64,000 bases of DNA from Streptomyces sp. ADI96-02 (GTDB taxonomy: Bacteria; Actinomycetota; Actinomycetes; Streptomycetales; Streptomycetaceae): positions 1,416,727 to 1,480,726 of the forward strand of contig NZ_ML123034.1 in NCBI RefSeq assembly GCF_003846185.1. Reading direction: 5' to 3'. Shown piece after piece: positions 1 to 8,837 of this stretch. The notes under the pieces were generated by a model, which ran no database searches, was not told where the DNA came from, and worked only from the letters and a program-made list of their open reading frames with translations. The position numbers and the translations under genes were made by a program. Positions within the stretch are counted from its first letter, which is position 1. Every line of letters begins with the position of its first letter.

Positions 1-19
1 ACGCCGGGCGGGGCTCGCA

Positions 20-38
20 GGGGGTGTCAGACGCCCCC
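20..38 (-). terminator. Hairpin at the trpM stop
   Basis: A short near-perfect inverted repeat (seven G/C-rich pairs with one G-T wobble, tiny loop) ends at the trpM stop codon on the minus strand. It could be a weak terminator or attenuator between trpM and the gene that would follow, normally trpB. The window ends too soon to tell. Confidence 0.3.
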
Positions 39-250
39 TAGGGCGCGGTCCCGGTGCGCCATCGCATGCCGTTGACCTGGCCGGGCTCGTCGCCGATCAC
101 GTACCGCACGCGCCGGCCGTGCACCCGGCGGGCCGGGGCGCGGCAGCCGCGCGGCCGGCAGCCGCGGGCGAGCGGGGCGTGCCGGTCCGGGGCCTCGGCC
201 CCGGCGGGGCCGAGGCCCGGCCGGAGGCGGGGCGCGGACGGGACCGGCAC
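38..250 (-). CDS. trpM: Tryptophan biosynthesis modulator TrpM
   Basis: A 70-residue, very Arg-rich protein begins at a GTG only 7 nt after the trpC stop, so it is translated in the trp operon. Its C-terminal half contains RRVRYVIGDEPGQVNGMRWR, which I recognise as the conserved core of the small actinobacterial TrpM protein; two Cys sit in the Arg-rich middle. In Streptomyces trpM lies between trpC and trpB and is reported to affect tryptophan metabolism and development; it is not an enzyme of the pathway. Identification rests on position and the conserved tail. The N-terminal 25 residues are low-complexity, and no alternative in-frame start is obvious. Confidence 0.75.
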   Translation of the reverse strand: MPVPSAPRLRPGLGPAGAEAPDRHAPLARGCRPRGCRAPARRVHGRRVRYVIGDEPGQVNGMRWRTGTAP

Positions 251-257
251 GGAGCGA

Positions 258-1067
258 TCAGCCCCGTCCGTGGCGGAGCGCCGGGTGGGCGCCGGCGGCG
301 ACCAGGTCGGCCACGGCGGCGCGCGGGTCGCGGCCGGTGACCAGGGACTCGCCGACCAGGACGGCGTCCGCGCCGGCGTTGGCGTAGGCGATCAGGTCGT
401 GCGGGCCCCGGACGCCGGACTCGGCGACCTTGACGATGTGGTCGGGGATCTCGGGGGCGACGCGCTCGAAGGTGGAGCGGTCGACCTTGAGGTCCTTGAG
501 GTTGCGGGCGTTGACGCCCATGATCCTCGCACCGGCGTCCGCGGCGCGCTCCGCCTCCTCCTCGTCGTGGACCTCGACGAGCGGGGTGAGCCCGATCGAC
601 TCGGCGCGCTCGATCAGCGAGACCAGGGCCTGCTGGTCGAGGGCGGCCACGATCAGCAGGGCGAGGTCGGCGCCGTAGGCACGGGCCTCCCAGAGCTGGT
701 ACGAGGTGACGATGAAGTCCTTGCGCAGGACGGGGATGTCGACCTTGGCGCGGACGGCCTCCAGGTCGGCGAGCGAACCGCCGAAGCGGCGCTCCTCGGT
801 GAGGACCGAGATGACGGACGCGCCGCCCGCCTCGTAGTCCGCGGCGAGCGCGGCGGGGTCGGCGATGGCGGCGAGGGCCCCCTTGGACGGGGACGAGCGC
901 TTGACCTCGCAGATGACGGTGACGCCCTCGCCGCGCAGTGCGGCGACTCCGTCCTTGGCCTCGGGGGCGCGGGCGGCGCGTTCCTTCAGCTCGTCGAGGC
1001 TGACGCGCGCCTGCCGCTCCGCGAGGTCGGCGCGAACGCCGTCGATGATCTCGTCGAGCACACTCAC
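258..1067 (-). CDS. trpC: Indole-3-glycerol phosphate synthase
   Basis: This cytoplasmic TIM-barrel enzyme converts carboxyphenylamino-deoxyribulose phosphate to indole-3-glycerol phosphate in tryptophan synthesis. The 269-residue length is normal. [10 protein letters not shown] at about residues 54-63 supplies the catalytic Glu and Lys, and the C-terminal AESGV with the following Gly-rich phosphate loop is present. The start is a GTG at 1067 ([10 protein letters not shown]); a GGAAGGGGG Shine-Dalgarno lies just upstream, and the longer reading frame above it lacks family similarity. trpM follows at once. A gap of about 116 nt before the upstream DUF2752 gene, with a small palindrome, leaves room for its own promoter. 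Confidence 0.97.
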   Translation of the reverse strand: MSVLDEIIDGVRADLAERQARVSLDELKERAARAPEAKDGVAALRGEGVTVICEVKRSSPSKGALAAIADPAALAADYEAGGASVISVLTEERRFGGSLADLEAVRAKVDIPVLRKDFIVTSYQLWEARAYGADLALLIVAALDQQALVSLIERAESIGLTPLVEVHDEEEAERAADAGARIMGVNARNLKDLKVDRSTFERVAPEIPDHIVKVAESGVRGPHDLIAYANAGADAVLVGESLVTGRDPRAAVADLVAAGAHPALRHGRG

Positions 1068-1114
1068 GCGAGCGGCCCCCTTCCAGAACGGTTGATGAGC
1101 GAACAGGATCAGCC

Positions 1115-1127
1115 ATACCGATGGTAT
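1115..1127. promoter_or_regulatory. Palindrome upstream of trpC
   Basis: ATACC-GAT-GGTAT, with perfect 5-bp arms, lies about 50 nt upstream of the trpC GTG in the only sizeable gap of this gene string. It could be an operator. No regulator is assigned. Confidence 0.3.
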
Positions 1128-1183
1128 CCGCAGGAGGCCCCAGGGCTCGCATCCGGTCGCGGCACGTCCCACCACCTGGGCGT

Positions 1184-1708
1184 TCAGGGGGCGAGGGCCG
1201 AGCCGAACGGCAGGTTCCGCGCCACCGTGAAGGCCAGCAGCAGGGCTCCCACGCCCCACCAGTGGACGGGGCCGAGGGCGATGCGCGGCGGCCGTCCGCG
1301 CCAGGCCCGGACCGTCCACGCGACCCACACCGCGGCGAAGAGGACGTAGCCGACGACGGCGAGGGCGTTGGAGGAGAAGGCCGCCGCGAGGTCGCCGTGG
1401 ACGAAGGCGTAGGCGCTGCGCAGCCCCCCGCAGCCGGGGCAGAACACGCCGGTGATCTTGAGCAGCGGGCAGACGGGGTAGTGGCCCGGTTCGTTCGGGT
1501 CGATGGCGCCGACGTACGCGAAGGCCCCGGCGACCGCCGCCAGGGCGCCCAGCGGCGCGGCGAGCCTGCGCGACCGCGAGGCGTGGACCGGGGACGGGGC
1601 GAAGGCGAAGGCGGGGCCGGGCGGCTGCGGCGGCGCGGTGGCCGGTACGGGGTGCGGCGGCGGGGCGGAGGCGGGCGAGGAGTCCACCCGGCGATTGTCC
1701 CCGCTCAC
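1184..1708 (-). CDS. DUF2752 membrane protein
   Basis: A small integral membrane protein of about 174 residues. After a Pro/Ala-rich cytoplasmic leader come three hydrophobic segments. Between the first two is [19 protein letters not shown], the Cys-rich signature of DUF2752 (C...CPGCG..R), which may bind a metal or lipid. Its biochemical function is unknown. The start is uncertain: GTG codons at 1747, 1708 and 1687 are in frame and none has a good Shine-Dalgarno; 1708 is a compromise. Its place between trpE and trpC is conserved in Streptomyces as I recall, but nothing in the protein links it to tryptophan chemistry. Confidence 0.82.
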   Translation of the reverse strand: MSGDNRRVDSSPASAPPPHPVPATAPPQPPGPAFAFAPSPVHASRSRRLAAPLGALAAVAGAFAYVGAIDPNEPGHYPVCPLLKITGVFCPGCGGLRSAYAFVHGDLAAAFSSNALAVVGYVLFAAVWVAWTVRAWRGRPPRIALGPVHWWGVGALLLAFTVARNLPFGSALAP

Positions 1709-1781
1709 GTGGAAAGGCGCAGCCCGGGTGGGGCCGCGCCTTCGCACGTGTCGGTGGCCGAGCCGGTCCGGCGGCCGGTGG

Positions 1782-2033
1782 TCAGTGGGAGACCTGGGCC
1801 TCCGAGGCGCGCGCCCTGGCCTCGACCATCTCGGCCGACTCCTTCGGCATGCCGAGGCCGGCGGCCTTCATGGCCAGGCCCACGACGCCGCCGAGGGCGA
1901 TGACGCCGAGGCCGGCCCAGAAGCCGAGCGGGTTGGCCGCCACCATGAAGACGCCTGCCACGCAGAAGCCGATGAACGAGATGATGACACCGGTCCAGGC
2001 GGCCGGGGTGTGTCCGTGGCTGCTGCCCGCCAT
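1782..2033 (-). CDS. HGxxPAAW-family small membrane protein
   Basis: An 83-residue protein carrying the family signature near its N-terminus (HGHTPAAW, residues 6-13), then two hydrophobic helices (about 16-36 and 41-62) and a charged cytoplasmic tail. The ATG at 2033 is preceded by GAGGAG at good spacing. The function of this actinobacterial family is unknown. It sits between the TIGR02234 membrane protein and the DUF2752 protein, so three membrane proteins of unknown role are consecutive inside the trp operon. Confidence 0.88.
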   Translation of the reverse strand: MAGSSHGHTPAAWTGVIISFIGFCVAGVFMVAANPLGFWAGLGVIALGGVVGLAMKAAGLGMPKESAEMVEARARASEAQVSH

Positions 2034-2139
2034 GAGTTGCTCCTCGTTGGTGATGCGCTGTGACTACCGCTGTGGCCGCCGCTCGGGGGACGGCCGGCCT
2101 CCATTGTCCCGTATGCGCGGGCGGCTCCGACGCGGGGGG

Positions 2140-2838
2140 TCAGACCTCCCGTGTGGGGTCCTCGCCCCGGTCCAGCGCCTTCCACAGTTCTTCGGGCCGG
2201 TCCGGGTCGGGGGCGGTGCGGGCGGCCCTGCGCGGGCGGGGGGCGCCGTCGCGCTCGTAGCGGCCGGACATGGCGGGCCAGCGGCTGCCGTAGCGCAGGG
2301 CGAGCAGCCCGGCGAGGAGGATCAGCAGGCCCCCGGCGGCGGTGACGTAGGGCCACACGGTGTGGCTGAGGGCGTCGACGGTGGCCGCCGAGTCGCCGGT
2401 GGTGCGGGCGGCCTGTTCGTCGAGGGACGAGCCGTCGGACGCGCCCGCCCAGGCGCTGAGCGCTGCTCCGAGGCCGCTGAGGGCCAGCAGGGCGGAGACG
2501 GTGCGGCGGCCCGCGCCGCGGACGGCGAAGACGGCGACGAGGGCGGCCAGGCCGACGATGGCGAGGGCGGCCGGAAGGCCGGTGACGTCGCGGCCGTCGG
2601 CGGTCAGCGGCAGGGTGCCGCCGCCGACGGCGGCCCGGCCCTCGGCCCAGACCTGGCCGGAGGCCAGCAGGACGACGGTCGCGCCGGCCGCGCCGAGGAG
2701 CAGCCCGGCCGCCAGGGACCGGCGGCTCCCCCGGGCGTCGGGGGCTCCGCCGGATCCGGCCGGGGCCGGGGCCGGGGGCGCGGCGTCGGCGGAGTCGGCG
2801 GTTCGGGCACGGGGCTGGGGTACGGGGACGGCACTCAC
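2140..2838 (-). CDS. TIGR02234-type trp-region membrane protein
   Basis: A 232-residue protein with an Ala/Pro-rich N-terminus, four predicted membrane helices (roughly residues 43-63, 85-105, 112-130, 165-185) and a basic C-terminal tail. It matches the actinobacterial 'trp region conserved hypothetical membrane protein' family by position directly after trpE and by topology. Two GTG starts exist. AGGGGA sits only 2 nt from the first (2847) but 11 nt from the second (2838), so 2838 is chosen. It nearly abuts the trpE stop, implying cotranscription. No activity is known. Confidence 0.85.
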   Translation of the reverse strand: MSAVPVPQPRARTADSADAAPPAPAPAGSGGAPDARGSRRSLAAGLLLGAAGATVVLLASGQVWAEGRAAVGGGTLPLTADGRDVTGLPAALAIVGLAALVAVFAVRGAGRRTVSALLALSGLGAALSAWAGASDGSSLDEQAARTTGDSAATVDALSHTVWPYVTAAGGLLILLAGLLALRYGSRWPAMSGRYERDGAPRPRRAARTAPDPDRPEELWKALDRGEDPTREV

Positions 2839-2861
2839 GCCGTCCACTATCCCCTACCGCG

Positions 2862-4355
2862 TCAGCGGTCGTGGAGCCGGTTGGCGGTGTGGACGGCGCG
2901 CAGGACGGCGGCGGCCTTGTTGCGGCACTCGGTGTCCTCGGCGACCGGGTCGGAGTCGGCGACGACCCCGGCTCCGGCCTGCACGTAGGCGGTTCCGTCG
3001 CGGAGCAGGGCGGTGCGGATGGCGATCGCGGTGTCGGAGTCCCCGGCGAAGTCGAGGTAGCCGACGCACCCTCCGTACAGGCCGCGGCGGGTGGGTTCGA
3101 GCTCTTCGATGATCTGCATGGCGCGCGGCTTGGGGGCGCCGGAGAGGGTGCCCGCCGGGAAGCAGGCGGTCAGGACGTCGAAGGCGGTGCGGTCCTCGGT
3201 GACGCGGCCGGTGACGGTGGAGACGATGTGCATCACGTGGGAGTAGCGCTCCACGGACATGAAGTCGACGACCTCGACGCTGCCCGGTTCGCAGACCCGG
3301 CCCAGGTCGTTGCGGCCGAGGTCGACGAGCATCAGGTGCTCGGCGCGCTCCTTGGGGTCGGCGAGGAGTTCCTCGGCGAGCGCCTGGTCCTCCTGCGGGG
3401 TGGCCCCGCGGTGCCGGGTCCCGGCGATCGGGTGGACCATGGCCCGGCCGTCCTCGACCTTGACCAGGGCCTCCGGGCTGGAGCCGACGACGTCGAAGCC
3501 GTCGAAGCGGAAGAGGTACATGTACGGGGACGGGTTGGTGGCCCGCAGCACGCGGTAGACGTCCAGGGCGCTCGCGGTGCACGGGGTCTCGAAGCGCTGC
3601 GAGGGGACGACCTGGAACGCCTCGCCGGAGCGGATGCGCTCCTTGACGTCCTCGACGGCCCGCTGGTACGCCTCGCCGCCCCACAGCGCGGTGTACGGCG
3701 GCAGCTCCGATTCCGGCAGGGCCGCCGGGTCCGTCGGCGCGGGGCAGCGCAGGTCGCGCTCCATCGCGTCGAGCCGGGCGACGGCGTCCGCGTGGGCCTC
3801 CTCGACGCCGGTGGCCAGGCCGTTGTGGTTGATCGCGTTGGCGATCAGCAGGACGGTGCCGTCCCGGTGGTCGAGGACGGCGAGGTCCGAGGTGAGCAGC
3901 ATGGTCAGCTCGGGGAGCTTCAGGTCGTCGCCGCCGTGCTCGCCGATCCTCTCCAGGCGGCGCACGACGTCGTAGCCGAGGTAGCCGACCATGCCGCCGG
4001 TGAAGGGCGGCAGCCCCGCGCCGCCGACCAGGTCGCGCGGGGTGTGCAGGGTCTCCACGGTGGCGCGCAGGGCGTCGAGCGGGTCGCCGTCCGTCGGCAG
4101 GCCGACGGGCGGGGTGCCGAGCCAGTGGGCCCGGCCGTCGCGGGCGGTGAGGGTGGCCGCGCTGCGGACCCCGACGAACGAGTAGCGCGACCACGTCCGG
4201 CCGTTCTCGGCGGACTCCAGCAGGAACGTGCCGGGGCGCTCGGCGGCGAGCTTGCGGTACAGCCCCACCGGGGTGTCGCCGTCCGCGAGGAGGCGGCGGC
4301 TGACGGGGACGACGCGCCGGTCGACGGCCAGCTTGCGGAAGGTGTCGAGATCCAT
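2862..4355 (-). CDS. trpE: Anthranilate synthase component I
   Basis: This 497-residue chorismate-utilising enzyme makes anthranilate from chorismate with ammonia supplied by TrpG, which is not in this window. The LLES motif (45-48), the tryptophan feedback-binding element, is intact, suggesting normal inhibition by tryptophan. PIAGTRHRG (near 308) and [10 protein letters not shown] (near 405) are catalytic-domain signatures, and the C-terminal [10 protein letters not shown] segment is present. The ATG at 4355 is 11 nt after the hisI TAA, so trpE is read as the second gene of a hisI-led transcript, physically tying histidine and tryptophan synthesis. Confidence 0.98.
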   Translation of the reverse strand: MDLDTFRKLAVDRRVVPVSRRLLADGDTPVGLYRKLAAERPGTFLLESAENGRTWSRYSFVGVRSAATLTARDGRAHWLGTPPVGLPTDGDPLDALRATVETLHTPRDLVGGAGLPPFTGGMVGYLGYDVVRRLERIGEHGGDDLKLPELTMLLTSDLAVLDHRDGTVLLIANAINHNGLATGVEEAHADAVARLDAMERDLRCPAPTDPAALPESELPPYTALWGGEAYQRAVEDVKERIRSGEAFQVVPSQRFETPCTASALDVYRVLRATNPSPYMYLFRFDGFDVVGSSPEALVKVEDGRAMVHPIAGTRHRGATPQEDQALAEELLADPKERAEHLMLVDLGRNDLGRVCEPGSVEVVDFMSVERYSHVMHIVSTVTGRVTEDRTAFDVLTACFPAGTLSGAPKPRAMQIIEELEPTRRGLYGGCVGYLDFAGDSDTAIAIRTALLRDGTAYVQAGAGVVADSDPVAEDTECRNKAAAVLRAVHTANRLHDR

Positions 4356-4366
4356 GGCCGGTGAGC

Positions 4367-4774
4367 TTACTGGTCGCGGGGGTCGGAACCGCTGGTCGCG
4401 GGCGCTGTGGTGAGGACGTCCGCGTCGAAGCAGGTGCGGTCGCCGGTGTGGCAGGCCGCGCCGGTCTGGTCGACCTTGACCAGGACGGTGTCGGCGTCGC
4501 AGTCGAGCGCCACGGACACGACCCGCTGGACGTGGCCGGAGGTGTCGCCCTTGACCCAGTACTCCTGGCGGCTGCGCGACCAGTAGGTGCAGCGGCCGGT
4601 GGTGAGCGTGCGGTGCAGCGCCTCGTCGTCCATCCAGCCGAGCATCAGGACCTCGCCGGTGTCGTACTGCTGGGCGATGGCCGGCACCAGTCCGTCGGCG
4701 CCGCGCCTGAGGCGGGCGGCGACGGCGGGGTCGAGGCGGCTGGCGGGCGGTGTGGGGCCGGGCGTGCTGGTCAT
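4367..4774 (-). CDS. hisI: Phosphoribosyl-AMP cyclohydrolase
   Basis: A 135-residue monofunctional HisI; no HisE pyrophosphohydrolase domain is fused. It opens the purine ring of phosphoribosyl-AMP in the third histidine step. The zinc-binding cysteines are in [20 protein letters not shown] and the following [15 protein letters not shown] and WVKGDTSGH are family signatures. The ATG at 4774 faces a divergent gene across an 84-nt gap. It leads a minus-strand run that continues straight into trpE, separate from the main his operon. Confidence 0.97.
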   Translation of the reverse strand: MTSTPGPTPPASRLDPAVAARLRRGADGLVPAIAQQYDTGEVLMLGWMDDEALHRTLTTGRCTYWSRSRQEYWVKGDTSGHVQRVVSVALDCDADTVLVKVDQTGAACHTGDRTCFDADVLTTAPATSGSDPRDQ

Positions 4775-4794
4775 GACTCCATTGTGCCGTGGTC

Positions 4795-4839
4795 GCGGGG
4801 GCCGTCCGGACGGCCGTCCACTGGGCGGACGGCCCCCGC
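4795..4839. promoter_or_regulatory. 14-bp inverted repeat in the divergent hisI promoter region
   Basis: Perfect 14-bp GC-rich arms (4795-4808 and 4826-4839) flank a 17-nt centre between the divergent hisI and TIGR03085 genes. Because both genes point away, it is not a terminator for either; an operator or an mRNA hairpin near the hisI start are the options. Confidence 0.35.
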
Positions 4840-4858
4840 CGGTCGTACGCTGGCGGTC

Positions 4859-5491
4859 ATGTCGACCCATGCGAAGCGTGAACGTCTCCTGCTCGCGGAT
4901 CTGTTGGAAGCGGCGGGGCCCGAGGCCCCGACCCTGTGCGAGGGCTGGAAGACCCGCGATCTGGCCGCCCATGTGGTGGTGCGCGAACGCCGCGCCGACG
5001 CGGCCGGCGGGATGCTGCTGGGAGCCTTGAGGAACCGGCTGGAGCGGGTGCAGGCGGAGTACGCGGCGAAGCCCTACGAAGAGCTGATCCAGCTGATCCG
5101 GACCGGACCGCCGAGGTTCTCGCCGTACGCCCTGAAGCAGATCGACGAGGTGGCCAACACCGTCGAGTTCTACGTCCACGCGGAGGACGTGCGCCGGGCG
5201 CAGCCCGACTGGTCGCGGCGGGAGCTGGACCCGGTCTTCGCCGATCTGCTGTGGTCGCGCACCGAGCGGACCGCCCGTCTGCTGGGGCGCAGGTCCCCGG
5301 TCGGGCTGGTGCTGCGGCGGCCGGACGGCCGTACGGCGGTGGCCCGCAGGGGCGCGCCGGTGGTGACGGTCACCGGGGAGCCCTCCGAGCTGCTGCTGTT
5401 CGCGTTCGGGCGGCAGGGCTCGGCGGACGTCGAGGTGGTGGGCGAGAAGGAGGCGGTGGAGCGCGTGCACACGGCCGCGCTGGGCATGTAG
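4859..5491 (+). CDS. TIGR03085-family metal-binding protein
   Basis: A 210-residue protein of the DinB / mycothiol maleylpyruvate-isomerase-like four-helix fold. Candidate metal-ligand histidines lie in [14 protein letters not shown] (about 42-55) and [13 protein letters not shown] (about 101-113), the expected spacing in the family. The substrate is unknown; related proteins act with mycothiol, but that is inference. The ATG at 4859 has no Shine-Dalgarno. A TACGCT hexamer ends 7 nt upstream, which would fit a leaderless mRNA. It is transcribed alone, divergent from hisI and convergent with hisF. Confidence 0.85.
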   Translation: MSTHAKRERLLLADLLEAAGPEAPTLCEGWKTRDLAAHVVVRERRADAAGGMLLGALRNRLERVQAEYAAKPYEELIQLIRTGPPRFSPYALKQIDEVANTVEFYVHAEDVRRAQPDWSRRELDPVFADLLWSRTERTARLLGRRSPVGLVLRRPDGRTAVARRGAPVVTVTGEPSELLLFAFGRQGSADVEVVGEKEAVERVHTAALGM

Positions 5492-5493
5492 GG

Positions 5494-5520
5494 CGCGCGG
5501 GCCGACCGCCGGCCCGCGCG
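5494..5520. terminator. Bidirectional terminator between convergent genes
   Basis: An 11-bp perfect GC hairpin (5494-5504 with 5510-5520, 5-nt loop) starts right after the TIGR03085 stop and precedes the convergent hisF stop. It has no U-tract, as is usual in Streptomyces. Confidence 0.7.
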
Positions 5521-5552
5521 GACCGGAGGCGGTCAGCGCGGACCGGCGGGGG

Positions 5553-6308
5553 TCAGCGGACCGGGTGCCCGGCCCCCCGCAGCGCGTCCTTGACCTCGGA
5601 GATGCGCAGGTCGCCGAAGTGGAACACGGAGGCGGCGAGCACCGCGTCGGCTCCCGCGGCGACGGCCGGGGCGAAGTCCGCGAGCCGGCCCGCGCCGCCG
5701 GAGGCGATGACCGGGACGCTGACGTGCTCGCGGACGGCCAGGATCATCTCGGTGTCGTAGCCGTCCTTGGTGCCGTCGGCGTCCATCGAGTTGAGCAGGA
5801 TCTCGCCCGCGCCCAGCTCGGCCGCGCGGTGCGCCCACTCGACGGCGTCGATGCCGGTGCCCCGGCGACCGCCGTGCGTGGTGACCTCGAAGCCGCCCCG
5901 CGGGGTGCGGCGGGCGTCGACGGAGAGCACCAGGACCTGGCGGCCGAAGCGTTCGGCGATCTCGCGGATCAGCTCGGGGCGGGCGATGGCGGCGGTGTTG
6001 ACGCCGACCTTGTCCGCCCCTGCGCGCAGCAGCTTGTCGACGTCGTCCGGGGTGCGGACGCCGCCGCCGACGGTGAGCGGGATGAAGACCTGCTCGGCGG
6101 TGCGGCGGACCACGTCGTAGGTCGTCTCGCGGTCGCCGCTGGAGGCGGTGATGTCGAGGAAGGTCAGCTCGTCCGCGCCTTCGGCGTCGTACAGCTTGGC
6201 CATCTCGACGGGGTCGCCCGCGTCGCGCAGGTTCTGGAAGTTGACGCCCTTGACGACCCGGCCGGCGTCGACGTCCAGGCAAGGGATGACGCGTACCGCG
6301 AGGCTCAC
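5553..6308 (-). CDS. hisF: Imidazole glycerol phosphate synthase, cyclase subunit
   Basis: The 251-residue (beta/alpha)8 cyclase uses ammonia channelled from HisH to turn PRFAR into imidazole glycerol phosphate and AICAR. Catalytic Asp residues are visible in [13 protein letters not shown] (Asp12) and in VLSVDARR (near 130), and [10 protein letters not shown] is a phosphate loop. The GTG at 6308 overlaps the upstream TGA (GTGA), so it is translationally coupled to the RidA-like gene. It is the last gene of the hisD operon and is followed by a convergent terminator. Confidence 0.98.
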   Translation of the reverse strand: MSLAVRVIPCLDVDAGRVVKGVNFQNLRDAGDPVEMAKLYDAEGADELTFLDITASSGDRETTYDVVRRTAEQVFIPLTVGGGVRTPDDVDKLLRAGADKVGVNTAAIARPELIREIAERFGRQVLVLSVDARRTPRGGFEVTTHGGRRGTGIDAVEWAHRAAELGAGEILLNSMDADGTKDGYDTEMILAVREHVSVPVIASGGAGRLADFAPAVAAGADAVLAASVFHFGDLRISEVKDALRGAGHPVR

Positions 6309-6703
6309 TTCGCGCCTCCCCGGTAGGCCTCGACCTCGACCTCGACGACCAGGCTCGGATCCGCGAACCCGGAAACGATGATCATGGACGCGGCGGGGCG
6401 CACGGCGTCGAACAGCTCCTTGTGGGCGCGGCCGACGTCCTCCACGTCCCGGGCGTGGGTGAGGTACATCCGGGTGCGGACGACGTCCTCGCGGGTGAGG
6501 CCGACCTGCTCCAGCGCCGCGAGGGCGACGTCGAAGGAGGTGACGGCCTGCTCGTAGGGCGAGCCGGCCGCGATCTCGCCGTTCACCACCGAGGTGCAGC
6601 CGGAGACCAGGACGAGGCCGTTGGGCAGTTCGACGGCGCGCGAGTAGCCGAACTTCTCCTCCCACGGGGCGCCGGTGGAGACGCGGCGTACGGAATCGGT
6701 CAT
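6305..6703 (-). CDS. RidA/YjgF-family protein lacking the catalytic Arg
   Basis: A 132-residue protein of the Rid trimer-forming family. Classical RidA hydrolyses 2-aminoacrylate and other reactive imines using an invariant Arg (residue 105). The equivalent segment here reads [12 protein letters not shown] with Ala105, so this belongs to the Arg-less Rid groups and is probably not an imine deaminase. It is coupled by 4-nt overlaps to both priA upstream and hisF downstream, so it is made in step with them. A role in protecting or regulating the pathway is inference only. Confidence 0.9.
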   Translation of the reverse strand: MTDSVRRVSTGAPWEEKFGYSRAVELPNGLVLVSGCTSVVNGEIAAGSPYEQAVTSFDVALAALEQVGLTREDVVRTRMYLTHARDVEDVGRAHKELFDAVRPAASMIIVSGFADPSLVVEVEVEAYRGGAK

Positions 6704-7425
6704 GCGGCGACCGCCTTGAGGGCCTCTTCCAGCGTGAACGCCTCGGCGTAGAGCGCCTTGCCGACGATCGCGCCCTCGACGCCCTCGGGGACGAGGAGGG
6801 AGATGGCGCGGAGGTCGTCGAGCGAGGAGACGCCGCCGGAGGCGACCACCGGGCGGTCGGTGACCGCGCAGACGTCCCGCAGCAGGCCGAGGTTGGGGCC
6901 TTCGAGGGTGCCGTCCTTGGCGATGTCGGTGACGACGTAGCGGGCGCAGCCCTCGGAGTCGAGGCGCTCCAGGGTCTCGTAGAGGTCGCCGCCGTCGCGC
7001 GTCCAGCCGCGTCCGCGCAGGGTGGTGCCGCGTACGTCGAGGCCGACGGCGATCTTGTCGCCGTGCTCGGCGATGACCTTGGCGACCCACTGAGGGGTCT
7101 CCAGTGCGGCGGTGCCGAGGTTGACGCGGCGGCAGCCGGTGGCGAGGGCGGCGGCGAGCGAGGCGTCGTCGCGGATGCCGCCGGAGAGCTCGACCTTGAT
7201 GTCCATGGCTCCGGCGACCTCGGCGATCAGGGCGCGGTTGTCGCCGGTGCCGAAGGCGGCGTCCAGGTCGACGAGGTGCAGCCACTCGGCTCCGGAGCGC
7301 TGCCAGGCGAGGGCGGCCTCCAGCGGGGAGCCGTAGGACGTCTCGGAGCCGGACTCGCCGTGCACGAGGCGGACGGCCCGGCCGTCGCGGACGTCGACGG
7401 CGGGGAGCAGTTCAAGCTTCGGCAT
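6700..7425 (-). CDS. priA: Bifunctional HisA/TrpF isomerase PriA
   Basis: A 241-residue (beta/alpha)8 isomerase. HisA activity converts ProFAR to PRFAR. In actinobacteria lacking trpF, the same active site also isomerises phosphoribosyl anthranilate. Asp11 in [11 protein letters not shown] and Asp in [14 protein letters not shown] (about residue 170) are the catalytic pair. The mobile loop GRGWTRDGG (about 140-148), with the Arg and Trp used to switch substrates, is the PriA hallmark. No trpF is seen beside trpC or trpE here. The ATG overlaps the hisH stop (TAATG). Confidence 0.95.
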   Translation of the reverse strand: MPKLELLPAVDVRDGRAVRLVHGESGSETSYGSPLEAALAWQRSGAEWLHLVDLDAAFGTGDNRALIAEVAGAMDIKVELSGGIRDDASLAAALATGCRRVNLGTAALETPQWVAKVIAEHGDKIAVGLDVRGTTLRGRGWTRDGGDLYETLERLDSEGCARYVVTDIAKDGTLEGPNLGLLRDVCAVTDRPVVASGGVSSLDDLRAISLLVPEGVEGAIVGKALYAEAFTLEEALKAVAA

Positions 7426-8069
7426 TACAGCGTCTCGATCCAGTTGGTCAGCAGCTGGGCGCCGGCATCGCCGGACTTCTCGGGGTGGAACTGGGTGGCC
7501 CACAGCGCGCCGTTCTCCACGGCGGCCACGAACCGTTCGCCGTGCGTGGCCCAGGTGACCCTGGGGGCACGGATCTTGGCGTTGGTGACTTCGAGGGACC
7601 ACTCGTGCGCCGCGTAGGAGTGCACGAAGTAGTACCGGGTCTCGGCGTCCAGACCGGCGAAGAGCCGGGAGTCCTCGGGTGCCTCGACGGTGTTCCAGCC
7701 CATGTGCGGGACGACATCGGCCTTCAGCGGTCCGACCGTACCGGGCCATTCGTCCAGGCCCTCGGTCTCCACGCCGTGCTCGATGCCGCGCTCGAACAGG
7801 ATCTGCATCCCGACGCAGATGCCCATGACGGGGCGTCCGCCGGACAGGCGGCGGCCGACGATCCAGTCGCCGCGGGCCCGCTTCAGCCCCTCCATGCAGG
7901 CGGAGAACGCGCCGACGCCGGGGACCAGCAGCCCGTCGGCCGCCATCGCGCGGTCGTAGTCGCGGGTGATCTCGACGTCCGCGCCGACGTGGGCGAGGGC
8001 CCGTTCGGCGGACCGGACGTTGCCGAAGCCGTAGTCGAAGACGACGACCTTCTTCTTGCTGCTCACCAC
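7425..8069 (-). CDS. hisH: Imidazole glycerol phosphate synthase, glutaminase subunit
   Basis: A 214-residue class-I glutamine amidotransferase that releases ammonia from glutamine for HisF. The nucleophile Cys is in MGICVGMQ (about residue 84), with the His-Glu pair in QFHPEKSG near the C-terminus; LLVPGVGAF forms the oxyanion strand. Two tandem GTG codons (8069 and 8066) could start it, with GAGAGG upstream. It is separated from the small membrane protein by only a few bases and overlaps priA by one base. Confidence 0.97.
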   Translation of the reverse strand: MVSSKKKVVVFDYGFGNVRSAERALAHVGADVEITRDYDRAMAADGLLVPGVGAFSACMEGLKRARGDWIVGRRLSGGRPVMGICVGMQILFERGIEHGVETEGLDEWPGTVGPLKADVVPHMGWNTVEAPEDSRLFAGLDAETRYYFVHSYAAHEWSLEVTNAKIRAPRVTWATHGERFVAAVENGALWATQFHPEKSGDAGAQLLTNWIETL

Positions 8070-8076
8070 GTGCCTC

Positions 8077-8244
8077 TCAGTCCCACAGTCCCTGGATCCG
8101 CAGGATGCCCGCTACCAGGCACATCACGGAGGCGAGCGAGAGCAGCACGATGACGCCCTTGGGCATGCCCTGCTTCGCGAAGGAGTAGACGCCGCCGGCC
8201 AGGAAGAGGCCGACGACGATGAGGATGGTGTTGAGGCCGGTCAC
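8077..8244 (-). CDS. Small two-helix membrane protein in the his operon
   Basis: A 55-residue hydrophobic protein of unknown function. Two membrane helices (about 4-20 and 30-48) are linked by a short polar loop, [10 protein letters not shown]. The GTG at 8244 overlaps the hisB TGA (GTGA) and the stop lies 7 nt before hisH, so it sits in the middle of the translationally coupled his operon. Its conservation in Streptomyces his operons (recalled, not checked) suggests it is a real gene. Nothing in it suggests a catalytic role in histidine synthesis. Confidence 0.8.
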   Translation of the reverse strand: MTGLNTILIVVGLFLAGGVYSFAKQGMPKGVIVLLSLASVMCLVAGILRIQGLWD

Positions 8245-8837
8245 AGGGCGCCCTTCGTGGAAGGCAGGATGCCGGCGGCACGCGGGTCGTGCTCGGCCGC
8301 GTAGCGCAGGGCCCGCGCGAGCGCCTTGAACTGGCACTCGACGATGTGGTGGGCGTTGCGCCCGTACGGCACGTGGATGTGCAGGGCGACCTGCGCCTGC
8401 GCGACGAAGGACTCGAAGATGTGCCGGGTCATCGTCGTGTCGTACTCCCCGATCATCGGGGCCATGTTCTCGGGCTCGGTGTGCACCAGGTAGGGGCGGC
8501 CGGAGAGGTCGACGGTGACCTGGGCGAGCGATTCGTCCAGCGGGACCGTGCAGTTGCCGAAGCGGTAGATGCCGACCTTGTCGCCGAGGGCCTGCCGGAA
8601 GGCGGCGCCCAGCGCGAGGGCGGTGTCCTCGATGGTGTGGTGGCTGTCGATGTGCAGGTCGCCCTCGGTCTTGACCGTGAGGTCGAAGAGCCCGTGGCGG
8701 CCGAGCTGGTCGAGCATGTGGTCGTAGAAGCCGACCCCGGTGGCGACGTCGACCTTGCCGGTGCCGTCGAGATCGATCTCGACCAGTACGGATGTTTCCT
8801 TCGTGGTGCGTTCCACGCGGCCTACGCGGGGGCTCAT
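8241..8837 (-). CDS. hisB: Imidazoleglycerol-phosphate dehydratase
   Basis: A 198-residue monofunctional dehydratase, without the N-terminal phosphatase domain found in E. coli HisB; histidinol phosphatase must be encoded elsewhere. Manganese ligands are visible in the duplicated motifs DSHHTIED (about 71-78) and NAHHIVE (about 163-169), and [11 protein letters not shown] is another signature. The ATG at 8837 overlaps the hisC TGA (ATGA). Confidence 0.97.
   Translation of the reverse strand: MSPRVGRVERTTKETSVLVEIDLDGTGKVDVATGVGFYDHMLDQLGRHGLFDLTVKTEGDLHIDSHHTIEDTALALGAAFRQALGDKVGIYRFGNCTVPLDESLAQVTVDLSGRPYLVHTEPENMAPMIGEYDTTMTRHIFESFVAQAQVALHIHVPYGRNAHHIVECQFKALARALRYAAEHDPRAAGILPSTKGAL

Noticed and set aside
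54-1349. 431-residue plus-strand reading frame
   Set aside because: Antisense shadow of trpC/trpM with random-composition sequence; trpC on the other strand has full family motifs and a ribosome site.
2871-4364. 497-residue plus-strand reading frame opposite trpE
   Set aside because: Mirror of trpE produced by high-GC codon bias; no motifs.
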